From: Pseudomonas subflava
Lineage (GTDB): Bacteria > Pseudomonadota > Gammaproteobacteria > Pseudomonadales > Pseudomonadaceae
DNA: 64,000 bases
Assembly: GCF_023823685.1 (NCBI RefSeq)
Contig: NZ_JAMXBF010000003.1
Location: 434,001 to 498,000, forward strand
Direction of reading: 5' to 3'
Within the stretch, counting starts at the first letter, position 1. Every line of letters starts with the position of its first letter. The notes beneath the pieces are model-generated. The model worked only from the letters and a program-made list of their open reading frames with translations. It ran no database searches and had not been told where the DNA came from. Below, piece after piece: positions 46,030-54,543 of this stretch. The position numbers and the translations under genes were made by a program.

Positions 46030-47457
46030 ATGCTCGCACTGATTGCCCAACACCCGCTGACCCTCGGTGTCGGCCTGCTGCTCGTCGACCTTGCCTGCTG
46101 GCGCCTGTTGCCGCCCGAGGCCAAGGTCTTGCGAGTGCTGCTGCGCCTGGGGATCTTCATTGCCTACAGCCTGGCCATCATCAGCGCCGGGATGAGCCCG
46201 CTGCAGCCGCCGCCGTGGAGCGAGCCGGCGCTGAACATGCTCGGCTCGGCACTGGGTATCGCCTGGTGGCTGCTCTTCGCGCGCACCCTGACCGTGGTGC
46301 TCGGCGTGCTGCTGATGCCACGCAGCAGCCACACCGGGCGCCTGCTGCAGGACGTACTGGGGGCGGTGATCTTCCTCGCGGCCATGGTCGCGGCGGCGGC
46401 CTACATCATGCAACTGCCGGTCAAGGGCCTGCTGGCCACCTCGGGTGTGGTCGCCATCGTCATCGGCCTGGCCCTGCAGAACACCCTCGGCGACGTGTTC
46501 TCCGGGATCGTGCTGAACACCACCAAGCCCTATCGCCTGGATGACTGGGTGTCGATCGACGGGATCGAGGGCAAGGTCATTGAGATCGACTGGCGCGCCA
46601 CCCATCTGCGCACCAGCCAGGGCAGCACCGTGGTGATTCCCAACTCGGTGGCCGCCAAGACCAAGGTCTTCAACCTCAATCGCTCCACCGACATCGATAA
46701 CGTCAGGCTGAGCATCAGCGTGCCGGTGCAGGTGCGCCCGCGCCTGGTGCTCGACGCCCTCAACCGCACCCTGCGAGGTGTCAGCGCACTGCTGCAGACC
46801 CCCAAGCCGAAGGTGTCAGTCAAGAGCTCCGACCTGAGCATGGTGGAGTACGAGATGAGCGCATACATTGCCGCCGGCAGCAGCGCGAGCGAGGTGCGCA
46901 ACCTGCTTTTCGACCTCGCCCACCGGCACCTGCACGCCGCTGGAATCCTGCGCGGCACCGAGCTTCCCGACGCACCGCGCAGTCGTCAGCGGGTCCTGCT
47001 CGATGACGTGAAGATCTTCCGCACGCTGGATGCCGAGGACAAGGATCGACTCGCCGAACTGCTGGTGGCGCAGACCTTCAGCAAGGGGCAGGTGGTGCTG
47101 GAAGTCGGCGAAGTCAGCGAGCAGTTGCTGCTGATCGGTACCGGAGTGATATCGGCTGCCGTACCCAACGGCAGCGACATGATCGAGGCCGGGCGCATGG
47201 GCCCCGGCGAGATCATGGGTGAACAGGGCGTCACCTTCGGCACGCCGTCCGAGGCACGCTTCACCGCGCTCAGCTCGGGAGTGCTGTACAGCCTCGACAA
47301 GGCATCGCTGGAGACCTGCCTGGAGCAACGCAGCGAAGTCGGCAGCGCGCTGGCCAAACTGCAAAACTTCCGTCAGCAGGCCAGCGCCTCGCTGCTCGAA
47401 CAGAAGCCGGTGACGATCAAGAAGGGCAAGTTCCTCAGCTGGCTGCAACGCTCCTGA
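46030..47457 (+). CDS. MscS-family channel with C-terminal cyclic-nucleotide-binding domain
   Basis: A protein of 475 residues. Several N-terminal membrane helices precede the MscS pore helix (LLATSGVVAIVIGLALQNTL) and beta domain (DDWVSIDGIEGKVIEIDWRA, STVVIPNSV). From about residue 320 there is a cNMP-binding domain (FSKGQVVLEVGEVSEQLLLI, GPGEIMGEQGVTFG). It is a mechanosensitive or ligand-modulated channel of the inner membrane; whether the domain binds cAMP is not certain. The gene is flanked by direct repeats of its own 3' end. Confidence 0.88.
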   Translation: MLALIAQHPLTLGVGLLLVDLACWRLLPPEAKVLRVLLRLGIFIAYSLAIISAGMSPLQPPPWSEPALNMLGSALGIAWWLLFARTLTVVLGVLLMPRSSHTGRLLQDVLGAVIFLAAMVAAAAYIMQLPVKGLLATSGVVAIVIGLALQNTLGDVFSGIVLNTTKPYRLDDWVSIDGIEGKVIEIDWRATHLRTSQGSTVVIPNSVAAKTKVFNLNRSTDIDNVRLSISVPVQVRPRLVLDALNRTLRGVSALLQTPKPKVSVKSSDLSMVEYEMSAYIAAGSSASEVRNLLFDLAHRHLHAAGILRGTELPDAPRSRQRVLLDDVKIFRTLDAEDKDRLAELLVAQTFSKGQVVLEVGEVSEQLLLIGTGVISAAVPNGSDMIEAGRMGPGEIMGEQGVTFGTPSEARFTALSSGVLYSLDKASLETCLEQRSEVGSALAKLQNFRQQASASLLEQKPVTIKKGKFLSWLQRS

Positions 47458-47568
47458 AGGCCTGGCCGGTCACACGGGGTGGCCGCTGGTGTACTCGGCT
47501 GCTCTCGGTGAGAGCGGCCGTCGCTAGCCATAATCTCGGGTAAGTTCTGCAATCGGCCAATTGCGGGG
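47214..47568. repeat. Direct repeat, right copy (left copy 45630-45929)
   Basis: Covers the last 80 codons of the channel gene and about 110 bp of its 3' flank. Because this copy belongs to the intact gene it is the likely source, and the left copy the duplicate. Confidence 0.8.
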
Positions 47569-47584
47569 CTGACTACAGATTCGC

Positions 47585-47899
47585 TTAGAACAATGGACCA
47601 CCTTTAGAAAAAGCCACTCCCTCGATGTGATAGACCTGTGGTTCTTCCGAGAAGTAATCCTGCAGGCCCAGCATGAACACTCGATGGTCTTCACTCGCTT
47701 CGAAGCCCGGAGTGTGATCCTCGAGTGATTGCCAGCGTACGATCAGATTGAATCGGTGCGGCGTTTCGATCTCCTGGGCCAGCATATGCCCGCAGTAACC
47801 TTTTGCGCGGCAGAGCAAAGGTGCAACCTGGGCAAACGCATTCCTGAAGTTTTCGATCTGTTCTTTGTAAACGGGCAGTACAGCGATCTCATAAATCAT
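47585..47899 (-). CDS. Antibiotic biosynthesis monooxygenase (ABM) domain protein
   Basis: A protein of 104 residues starting MIYEIAVLPVYKEQIENFRN. The ferredoxin-like ABM fold is seen in the beta-alpha-beta pattern, with FNLIVRWQSLEDHTPGFEAS and a conserved HR in EDHRVFM. Such proteins are cofactor-free oxygenases or haem- or quinone-related enzymes. ATG 47899 has no strong ribosome site. It lies 34 bp downstream of the quinone-oxidoreductase-like gene and is likely co-transcribed with it under the ArsR-type repressor. Confidence 0.75.
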   Translation of the reverse strand: MIYEIAVLPVYKEQIENFRNAFAQVAPLLCRAKGYCGHMLAQEIETPHRFNLIVRWQSLEDHTPGFEASEDHRVFMLGLQDYFSEEPQVYHIEGVAFSKGGPLF

Positions 47900-47933
47900 G
47901 GGATTTCGTCCCGAGGTGAGTTCAGTTTTGAGG

Positions 47934-48896
47934 CTAGGGGGCGACTGTGATCGCGACCTTTCCTTGGATACCGTTGTTGGGGGTCTCCAGCCGCGCATGG
48001 GCGAGCGCAAGGTCGGCAAGCGAATAGACGGCACCCACGTGCGGACGCAGCTGACCGCGTTCTACCAATGTGCTCAGCTCATCCAGCTTGCCGCGGTTTT
48101 GTCTGGTGAAAACGAAGTGATAACTCGCGTTCTTGCCCCAAGCCTGAATGAGGTTCTGTGGCTGGGCGATGTCCACAATGGAGACAACTCGGCCGAGTTG
48201 AGCGAGGACGTCGGGGCTTCGGGACAATGTGTTTCCGCCGATGGTGTCAAACACCACATCGACTCCGCGGCCATCCGTTTCCCGATTGATGGCGTCGACG
48301 TAATCCTGCTTTTCGTAGTCGATGACTACATCGGCACCCATGCTTCGTGCGAACTCAACGTTCGCTTCGCGCACGGTCGTGAAGACGCGCGCGCCAATGG
48401 CCTTTGCCAACTGGATCGCTACATGACCGACGCCTCCGGCACCACCGTGTATCAGGATGCTTTCGCCCACTTTTAGCGCCGCTCGCACGGTCAGCGCTTC
48501 CCACGCCGTTCCACCGACCAGACTCAGGCTTGCCGCCTCGAGATGACTCAGCGAGGCAGGTTTCTTCCCGACTATGGCTTGGTCGGCAACGTGGTACTCG
48601 GCATAACTTCCGGGGCCAGCGAATATCTGCGGGGTGTACCAGACTTCGTCACCGGGGGCGAAAGCCGTCACACCCGGCCCGACTTCTTCGACAACGCCGG
48701 AAACGTCGTGACCGGTCACCGCCGGAAGAGGGACCAGGTCGGAGTAGTCGCCGCGGCGGACCTGATAATCCAAAGGGTTGATGGAGCTGGCGTGCACACG
48801 GACCAGTACTTGGCCCGTGCCCGGCACTGGCTTGGCCACATCATGCAGTTCGAACACCTCCGGGCCACCGAAGGACTTGAGCATCATCGCTTTCAT
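47934..48896 (-). CDS. NADP-dependent quinone oxidoreductase-like protein (MDR superfamily)
   Basis: A protein of 320 residues. The GroES-like N-terminus ([20 protein letters not shown]) and Rossmann domain with [20 protein letters not shown] place it among zinc-free quinone/enone reductases; the zinc-binding cysteines of alcohol dehydrogenases are missing. It should reduce quinones or reactive carbonyls with NADPH. One copy of the 20-bp ATATCG-N8-CGATAT operator lies 28 bp upstream, so it is probably repressed by the ArsR-family regulator encoded next door. Confidence 0.85.
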   Translation of the reverse strand: MKAMMLKSFGGPEVFELHDVAKPVPGTGQVLVRVHASSINPLDYQVRRGDYSDLVPLPAVTGHDVSGVVEEVGPGVTAFAPGDEVWYTPQIFAGPGSYAEYHVADQAIVGKKPASLSHLEAASLSLVGGTAWEALTVRAALKVGESILIHGGAGGVGHVAIQLAKAIGARVFTTVREANVEFARSMGADVVIDYEKQDYVDAINRETDGRGVDVVFDTIGGNTLSRSPDVLAQLGRVVSIVDIAQPQNLIQAWGKNASYHFVFTRQNRGKLDELSTLVERGQLRPHVGAVYSLADLALAHARLETPNNGIQGKVAITVAP

Positions 48897-48923
48897 TGCA
48901 GAACCTCGTTTCTATAAAAAGGG

Positions 48924-48943
48924 ATATTGGGAATTACCGATAT
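48924..48943. promoter_or_regulatory. ArsR-type operator, copy 1
   Basis: ATATTG-N8-CGATAT, one base from the perfect inverted repeat. It lies 28 bp before the ATG of the oxidoreductase gene, where a repressor would block its promoter. Confidence 0.65.
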
Positions 48944-49004
48944 ATATGCAAAGAATCCGGACGTTCTAGATCATCATCATGACTCCTCATTTCTACTAAT
49001 AGGG

Positions 49005-49024
49005 ATATCGGGAATAAGCGATAT
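49005..49024. promoter_or_regulatory. ArsR-type operator, copy 2
   Basis: ATATCG-N8-CGATAT, a perfect inverted repeat, 15 bp after the stop of the arsR-type gene. The surrounding 38 bp are similar to those of copy 1, so the operator segment appears to have been duplicated. Confidence 0.7.
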
Positions 49025-49038
49025 CAGGTGGCAAAAAA

Positions 49039-49341
49039 TTACAGCTCTGTCCCTATCATCTCGGCTAGGGCATTGATGGCTGCTTCGTTGCGCTTGTAGT
49101 AGGTCCACTGACCGATGCGCCTGACTTCGACCAACCCGGCGCGTTGCAGCGTCGCGAGATAATCAGAGACCGTCGACTGCGACAGTCCTACGCCTTCCTG
49201 AATACTGCTGACGCAAACGCCGACCGTGAGTACGTCACCCTCATCCTGCGGAGGGAAGCTTTTCACCGGATCCTTCAAACCCTTCAAGATCTCGAGTCGG
49301 GTCCGGTTCGATAGCGCTTTGAAAACTTCAAGTAGTTCCAT
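49039..49341 (-). CDS. ArsR-family transcriptional regulator
   Basis: A protein of 100 residues with a winged helix-turn-helix (VFKALSNRTRLEILKGLKD, LSQSTVSDYLATLQRAGLVE). The metal-site cysteine motif of ArsR/SmtB repressors is not present, so it likely senses something other than a thiophilic metal, perhaps an electrophile. Copy 3 of the 20-bp operator lies 10 bp before its ATG (autoregulation) and copies 1 and 2 lie before the oxidoreductase gene downstream. Confidence 0.88.
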   Translation of the reverse strand: MELLEVFKALSNRTRLEILKGLKDPVKSFPPQDEGDVLTVGVCVSSIQEGVGLSQSTVSDYLATLQRAGLVEVRRIGQWTYYKRNEAAINALAEMIGTEL

Positions 49342-49350
49342 GGCTCCACG

Positions 49351-49370
49351 ATATCGAAATTTTCCGATAT
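49351..49370. promoter_or_regulatory. ArsR-type operator, copy 3
   Basis: ATATCG-N8-CGATAT, a perfect inverted repeat between the arsR-type gene (leftward) and the end of the AraC-type gene. Its position over the arsR-type promoter region suggests autoregulation. Confidence 0.7.
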
Positions 49371-49395
49371 GTCAATGCGTGATTGAGTAGCGGTA

Positions 49396-50235
49396 TTACT
49401 CTGCTCTCTCCGCCCGCTGCTGACGCAGCCAAGCCTTGGGCGAAATTCCGCACTGTGATTTGAAGGCGCGCGAAAGGGCGGACTCTCCGCTGTAGCCTGC
49501 TTCCTCGGCAATCAGTCGAAGCGGTTGGCCATTCTTCAGCCATTTTTGTACGAGCCCGATCCGCCAGCGCTGGAGATAACCGGCGGGCGTCTCACCCAGC
49601 GCGTCGCGAAACTGGTTGGCGAACACGCTCCGGGACATCCCCGCTACACCTGCGAGCGATTCAACCGACCAGTTCTTTTCCGGCGCGTCATGAATGGCGA
49701 CGATCGCCCGCCGCAACTGAACGTGCGCGAGACCGGCGAGCAAGCCGACGTGGGCGCCGCTGCTTTCCATCAACTGCCTCAGCAGTTGGATCAGCAACAC
49801 CTCGAACAATCGGTTGAGCATGACCTGACGCCCACAGTTGGCAGCTTCTGATTCTGCAAAAAGCAGGGTCAGCACCGGCACGCTGTCGGGCATCTGCGCC
49901 AAGGGCAGGCACACGCATATGGGCAGTGCGTTCGCCAGGGGGTTGGCGGCGCCGCCTTCGAATTCAATATGGGCGCAGACAAATTCGGCGCCATGTTCCT
50001 GGTCGGTGACAAACCGGTGCGCAACCGGGCGCGGGTAAAACAACAGGGTGGGGCCATCGAGGCAATGAGCCCTGGTGTTGCCGTGCCATACCTCAGCCTT
50101 TCCGCTCTTCAGCAAGTGCAATTGCCCATAGGCCAGAGAGCCATCCAGTTCGTTGATGCCGCATAGAGGGCCCGTTTGAAAAGTGCGGGCACTGACGGAG
50201 AAGTGCCCTAGCAACGGGGCAAGTCGATCGACCAT
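49396..50235 (-). CDS. AraC-family transcriptional regulator
   Basis: A protein of 279 residues. The N-terminal cupin-like half (HLLKSGKAEVWHGNTRAHCL, LFYPRPVAHRF) probably binds an effector. The C-terminal DNA-binding half has two helix-turn-helices, VESLAGVAGMSRSVFANQFR and LRLIAEEAGYSGESALSRAF, followed by the standard CGISPKAWL end. It is divergent from the exported alpha/beta hydrolase gene 116 bp away, its likely target. Effector unknown. Confidence 0.88.
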   Translation of the reverse strand: MVDRLAPLLGHFSVSARTFQTGPLCGINELDGSLAYGQLHLLKSGKAEVWHGNTRAHCLDGPTLLFYPRPVAHRFVTDQEHGAEFVCAHIEFEGGAANPLANALPICVCLPLAQMPDSVPVLTLLFAESEAANCGRQVMLNRLFEVLLIQLLRQLMESSGAHVGLLAGLAHVQLRRAIVAIHDAPEKNWSVESLAGVAGMSRSVFANQFRDALGETPAGYLQRWRIGLVQKWLKNGQPLRLIAEEAGYSGESALSRAFKSQCGISPKAWLRQQRAERAE

Positions 50236-50350
50236 AAAATACGATCCGTTAAGAAATCAGGACTAACTGTAATTAATCGTATGGTTTCGCGATAGATACT
50301 GGCCCCGTCAACGCAACAACACCTCTCACTGATGACCATAGGAACCGGCC

Positions 50351-51154
50351 ATGCTTACTCTCAAATCTCTCGTGTCCACCACCCTTGCCTCGGCAGTCGC
50401 CGTGCTTGCACTCAGTGGAACCGCCACTGCACAGCCAGATACCGCCAAACCCACCGTAGTGCTGGTGCATGGCGCGTTTGCCGAGTCCTCGAGCTGGAAC
50501 GGCGTCGCCGCTCAGCTGCTGAACCAGGGCTACCCGGTAATTGCCACAGCGAACCCGCTGCGTGGGTTGAAGCAAGACGCGGACTACATCGCTGACATCG
50601 TCGAGCAAACCGCCGGCCCGGTGATCCTCGTAGGCCATTCCTACGGCGGGGCAGTTATCACCAACGCGGTACACGAAGATCCCAAGGTCAAGGCGCTTGT
50701 CTATGTCGCGGCCTTTGCGCCAGACAAGGGAGAAACCGCGATCGAGCTGTCCGGTCGCTACCCTGGCGGCACCCTCGGCCCGACCCTGGCAGCCCCGGTG
50801 CTGCTAGACGACGGCAACAAGGACCTCTACATCCAGCAGGACAAGTTCGGGCAACAGTTTGCCGCGGACGTGCCCGCGGCCTCAGCAGCCCTCATGGCCG
50901 CGACACAACGTCCGATCAGTGAAGCCGCTTTGACGGAGGGATCTGGCGAGCCGGCGTGGAAGAAGCTGCCGTCCTGGTTCATCTACGGCTCGGCTGACAA
51001 GAACATTCCCGAAGCTGCGCTGAAGTTCATGGCCGAGCGTGCTGGCTCGAAAAAGACGGTCACCGTTCCAGGGGCATCCCACGTAGTGATGACATCCAAC
51101 CCTGAGAAAGTGGCCGCGCTGATCGTCGAAGCTGCGCAAGCGACCACGCATTAA
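50351..51154 (+). CDS. Exported alpha/beta hydrolase
   Basis: A protein of 267 residues with a signal peptide ([20 protein letters not shown], cleavage after TATA or so). The fold is alpha/beta hydrolase: oxyanion region [14 protein letters not shown], nucleophile Ser in GHSYGGA, and a late acid (YGSADKNIP) and histidine (ASHVVMT). Related proteins are esterases or haloperoxidase-like enzymes; the substrate is unknown. It is periplasmic by prediction. It precedes the Ohr/OsmC gene by about 120 bp and is divergent from the AraC-family regulator. Confidence 0.85.
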   Translation: MLTLKSLVSTTLASAVAVLALSGTATAQPDTAKPTVVLVHGAFAESSSWNGVAAQLLNQGYPVIATANPLRGLKQDADYIADIVEQTAGPVILVGHSYGGAVITNAVHEDPKVKALVYVAAFAPDKGETAIELSGRYPGGTLGPTLAAPVLLDDGNKDLYIQQDKFGQQFAADVPAASAALMAATQRPISEAALTEGSGEPAWKKLPSWFIYGSADKNIPEAALKFMAERAGSKKTVTVPGASHVVMTSNPEKVAALIVEAAQATTH

Positions 51155-51273
51155 GCAGACCGGCAATAACGGATCAGTCGTCACCTTCGCCAGGCTCGAC
51201 GGTGACGACTGACCATTCAGTATCAACAAGGCCGCTGAGCGATGCGGCCATGAAACTCCAGAGGGCTACCACC

Positions 51274-51702
51274 ATGTCGATTCAAACCATTGCTTACCGT
51301 GCCTACGCAGAAGCCACCGGCGGCCGTGACGGCCGTGCCATCTCTTCCGACGGCGTACTCGACGTCGCGCTGACCACACCGAAAGAGCTCGGCGGAGCCG
51401 GTGGCGAGGGCACCAACCCGGAACAGCTATTCGCCGCGGGCTACTCGGCCTGCTTCCTGGGCGCGATGAAATTCGTCGCGGGCCGCGACAAGCTGGCCAT
51501 GCCAAAAGACGCATCGATTGAGGGTGTAGTCGGTATCGGCGCGATCCCCGGCGGTTTCGGCATAGAAGTCGAATTGCGCATCAGCCTGCCAGGCATGGAC
51601 CAGGAACAGGCCCAGACGCTGATCGAGCGCGCGCACATTGTCTGCCCCTACTCCAACGCCACCCGCGGCAATATCGACGTCACGCTGACACGGGTCGACT
51701 GA
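51274..51702 (+). CDS. ohr: Organic hydroperoxide resistance protein (Ohr/OsmC family)
   Basis: A protein of 142 residues with the two redox cysteines of Ohr: one in [12 protein letters not shown] and one in [13 protein letters not shown]. The conserved NPEQLFAAG motif is present. It reduces organic hydroperoxides using lipoyl thiols. ATG 51274 is taken as start because the Ohr alignment begins there ([10 protein letters not shown]); the frame is open further up. No OhrR repressor gene is adjacent. Confidence 0.88.
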   Translation: MSIQTIAYRAYAEATGGRDGRAISSDGVLDVALTTPKELGGAGGEGTNPEQLFAAGYSACFLGAMKFVAGRDKLAMPKDASIEGVVGIGAIPGGFGIEVELRISLPGMDQEQAQTLIERAHIVCPYSNATRGNIDVTLTRVD

Positions 51703-51891
51703 CTGATTGTCCCGTCGTCATTTTCAGAGGAGTCGGAATGCCAAGCTTCTCGGGTAAGCACCGGGGTAGCTTGGCTGACCGCTTTTGGCCGTTAGCCGCC
51801 CTTAGCCAAAACTCCGAATACTCACCCATACACGCCTGATCACCACCTTCAAACGCTAAGCTGTACCACCCAACGCAATCTACGACTGGCG

Positions 51892-52812
51892 GTGAGTTTG
51901 GACAGGTTTCAGGAGATGAAGGTGTTGTTGGCGGTCGCCGAGGCGGAGAGCTTTGCCGGGGGCGCCAAGCTGATGGGCATGTCGCCGCCGAGCGTGACCC
52001 GGGTGATCGCGGGGCTGGAGAATCGCCTCGGCACCCTGCTGCTGGCCCGCAGCACGCGCAGCCTGCGCCTGACCGAGGCGGGTCGGCGGTATGTCGAGGA
52101 CTGCAAGCGCATCCTGCTCGATCTGGAGGAGGCCGATGAGCTGGCCGCCGGCAGCAGCGGTCGCGTGCGCGGCAACCTGACCGTGACGGCGCCGGTGATG
52201 TTCGGCGAGCTGTTCCTGATTCCGCTGATCACCGAATACCTCGAACAGCACCCGGAGGTGTCGATCAACGCGCTGCTGGTGGATCGCCTGGTGAGCATGG
52301 TCGATGAAGGCCTGGACGTGGCCGTGCGTATCGGCAAGCTGCCCGACAGCGGCCTGCAGGCGATCCGGGTGGGCGCCATCCGCCCGGTGATCTGCGCCGC
52401 CCCGGCCTTTCTCGAGCGTGCAGGGCGCCCCCAGGTGCCCAAGGATGTGCTGAACGCGCCCGTCGTCATGTCCTCGGCCAGCAATCTGCTCACCGACTGG
52501 CAGTTCAATGGCCCGCAGGGCGCCCTCACCCTGCACCCCAAGCCGCGCCTGCTGGTCAGTTCCAACCAGGCCGCGATCAATGCCGCGCGCATGGGCTGGG
52601 GGCTGACGCGGGTGCTGTCGTATCAGGTGGCCGAGCTGGTGGCCAAGGGCGAGCTGGAGATCGTGCTCGAGGACTACGAAACCGCGGCGTTGCCGGTGCA
52701 CGTGCTGTACCAGGGCAGCAAGCGCATCTCGGCCAAGGTGCGCACCTTCGTCGACTTCTGCACCCAGCGCTTCCAGCAGGACCCGGCGCTGCAGTCGGCG
52801 ACGGAGGTCTGA
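51892..52812 (+). CDS. LysR-family transcriptional regulator (first of two)
   Basis: A protein of 306 residues starting at GTG 51892; ATG 51916 is an alternative. The helix-turn-helix is FAGGAKLMGMSPPSVTRVIA followed by ENRLGTLLLARSTRSLRLTE. The effector domain (VRGNLTVTAPVMFGELFLIP onward) is of the usual type. It ends 4 bp before a second LysR gene in the same direction. Target genes may be the GST and following genes; effector unknown. Confidence 0.88.
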   Translation: MSLDRFQEMKVLLAVAEAESFAGGAKLMGMSPPSVTRVIAGLENRLGTLLLARSTRSLRLTEAGRRYVEDCKRILLDLEEADELAAGSSGRVRGNLTVTAPVMFGELFLIPLITEYLEQHPEVSINALLVDRLVSMVDEGLDVAVRIGKLPDSGLQAIRVGAIRPVICAAPAFLERAGRPQVPKDVLNAPVVMSSASNLLTDWQFNGPQGALTLHPKPRLLVSSNQAAINAARMGWGLTRVLSYQVAELVAKGELEIVLEDYETAALPVHVLYQGSKRISAKVRTFVDFCTQRFQQDPALQSATEV

Positions 52813-52816
52813 GGGC

Positions 52817-53719
52817 ATGAGCCGCTACCGGCAGATGCAGGTGTTCGATGCCGTGGTGCAGGCCGGCAGCCTGGCTGCCGCCGCGCGCCAGCAGGAGCTG
52901 TCCGTGGCGACCATCATGCGCACCATCGGCGCCCTGGAGGCGCGCCTCAGCGCCACGCTGCTGATTCGCGGGCCACGCGGGGTGACCCTGAGCCCTGCCG
53001 GCGAGCAGTTCGCCCTGAGCTGCCGGCAGATCCTCGAACAGACCGAGGAGGCCGAACGCTCGGCGGTGGGTGTGCATACCTGCTCGGGCGGTCAGCTGAC
53101 GCTGGCGCTGCCCCTGCTGATGGACCACCAGGTGCTCACGCCCATCGCCCTCGCCTACCTCGACGCCTTCCCCGACGTGCAGCTGGCCACTCGCGCCAGC
53201 CACGGCACGCCCAGGCTGCTGGAGGAAGGCATCGACGTGGCGCTGGTGGTCGGCCAGTTGGCCAACTCGTCCGAGTTCGCCCAGCCCCTGGGCGAGGTGC
53301 GGCCGATCGTCTGCGCCGCACCCGGCTACCTAGCCCAGTGGGGACGACCGCAAACGCCGGATGACCTCAAGGCCCACCGCGCGGTGATCGCCTCGGCGTC
53401 CGGTTACGACGCGCCCTGGCAGTTCCGTTGCGAGCGCAGCATGCGCGTGGTCAAGCCCACGCCGGTGCTGACCTGCACCACCCAGCGCGCGGCCATCCAC
53501 GCCGCCACCCTGGGCCTGGGGCTGATCCGCTGCATGAGCTACGAAGCCTATGCCGAGCTGCAGAGCGGCCTGCTCGAGCCGGTGCTGCAGCCCTTCGCCA
53601 GCGCCGGGGTGCCGGCGCAGCTGATCTACCGCCACGGCCGCCGCGCCGAGGCGCGGGTGCGCAGCTTCATCGACTTCGCCACCCCGCGGCTGCGCGCGCA
53701 CTCCGCCTTCTGCGGCTGA
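52817..53719 (+). CDS. LysR-family transcriptional regulator (second of two)
   Basis: A protein of 300 residues. The helix-turn-helix is LAAAARQQELSVATIMRTIG, then LEARLSATLLIRGPRGVTLS, and the effector domain follows (GGQLTLALPLLMDHQVLTPI). It resembles the preceding LysR protein throughout, including the end (RVRSFIDFATPRL compared with KVRTFVDFCTQRF), so the pair arose by tandem duplication or tandem recruitment. The next gene (GST) is 147 bp away in the same direction. Confidence 0.88.
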   Translation: MSRYRQMQVFDAVVQAGSLAAAARQQELSVATIMRTIGALEARLSATLLIRGPRGVTLSPAGEQFALSCRQILEQTEEAERSAVGVHTCSGGQLTLALPLLMDHQVLTPIALAYLDAFPDVQLATRASHGTPRLLEEGIDVALVVGQLANSSEFAQPLGEVRPIVCAAPGYLAQWGRPQTPDDLKAHRAVIASASGYDAPWQFRCERSMRVVKPTPVLTCTTQRAAIHAATLGLGLIRCMSYEAYAELQSGLLEPVLQPFASAGVPAQLIYRHGRRAEARVRSFIDFATPRLRAHSAFCG

Positions 53720-53866
53720 CCTGCGCGTCCCACTCTTTCGGAAAACGGAATTATGGATTGCCCGGGGTGGTGATTCTGCTTGCTCCTGCATAGGCGCAGC
53801 ATGGCTCCAACAGCGCAACACCCGAACAGCGCGCTGGCCACCCAACCAACCTACGGAGCCACGAAC

Positions 53867-54493
53867 ATGACCCACGCCATCAAACTCTACCGCCACCCGC
53901 TGTCCGGCCATGCCCATCGCGTCGAGCTGATGCTCGCGCTGCTCAACCTGCCCACCGAGCTGGTGTTCGTCGACCTGGCCAACGGTGCGCACAAGAAGGC
54001 CGAGTACCTGGCCATCAACGCCTTCGGCCAGGTGCCGGTGATCGATGACAACGGCACCCTGCTCAGCGACTCCAACGCGATCCTGGTCTACCTGGCCAAG
54101 CAGTACGGCAGCGGCAGCTGGCAACTGAACGACCCGCTGCACGAGGCACGCGTGCAGCGCTGGCTGTCGGTGGCCGCCGGCCAGGTCGCCTACGGACCGG
54201 CTGCCGCACGGCTGATCACTGTGTTCGGCGCGTCCTTCAACGCCGACGAGGTCATCACCCGCGCCCATGTCCTGCTCAAGGTGATGGAGACCGAACTGGC
54301 GGCCAGCCCGTTCCTCGCAGGCCGCGAGCCGAGCATCGCCGACGTCGCCAACTACAGCTACATCGCCCATGCCCCGGAAGGCAACGTGTCGCTGGACGCC
54401 TACCCGAACGTGCGGGCCTGGCTGCAACGCATCGAAGCCCTGCCCGGCTTCGTGCCCATGCAACGCACCGCCGCCGGTCTGCGAGCCAGCTGA
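53867..54493 (+). CDS. Glutathione S-transferase
   Basis: A protein of 208 residues. The thioredoxin-like N-terminal domain has [36 protein letters not shown] (glutathione-binding VP and SN residues) and [10 protein letters not shown]. The helical C-terminal domain ends [13 protein letters not shown] 53867 opens the domain. It conjugates glutathione to electrophiles. It probably forms a unit with the downstream flavin/iron-sulfur fusion gene (50 bp gap). Confidence 0.88.
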   Translation: MTHAIKLYRHPLSGHAHRVELMLALLNLPTELVFVDLANGAHKKAEYLAINAFGQVPVIDDNGTLLSDSNAILVYLAKQYGSGSWQLNDPLHEARVQRWLSVAAGQVAYGPAAARLITVFGASFNADEVITRAHVLLKVMETELAASPFLAGREPSIADVANYSYIAHAPEGNVSLDAYPNVRAWLQRIEALPGFVPMQRTAAGLRAS

Positions 54494-54543
54494 GTCGACC
54501 CGGCTGCCGGGCTCTTCCGGCAGCTCTTTCGAGGAGCGCCGTC

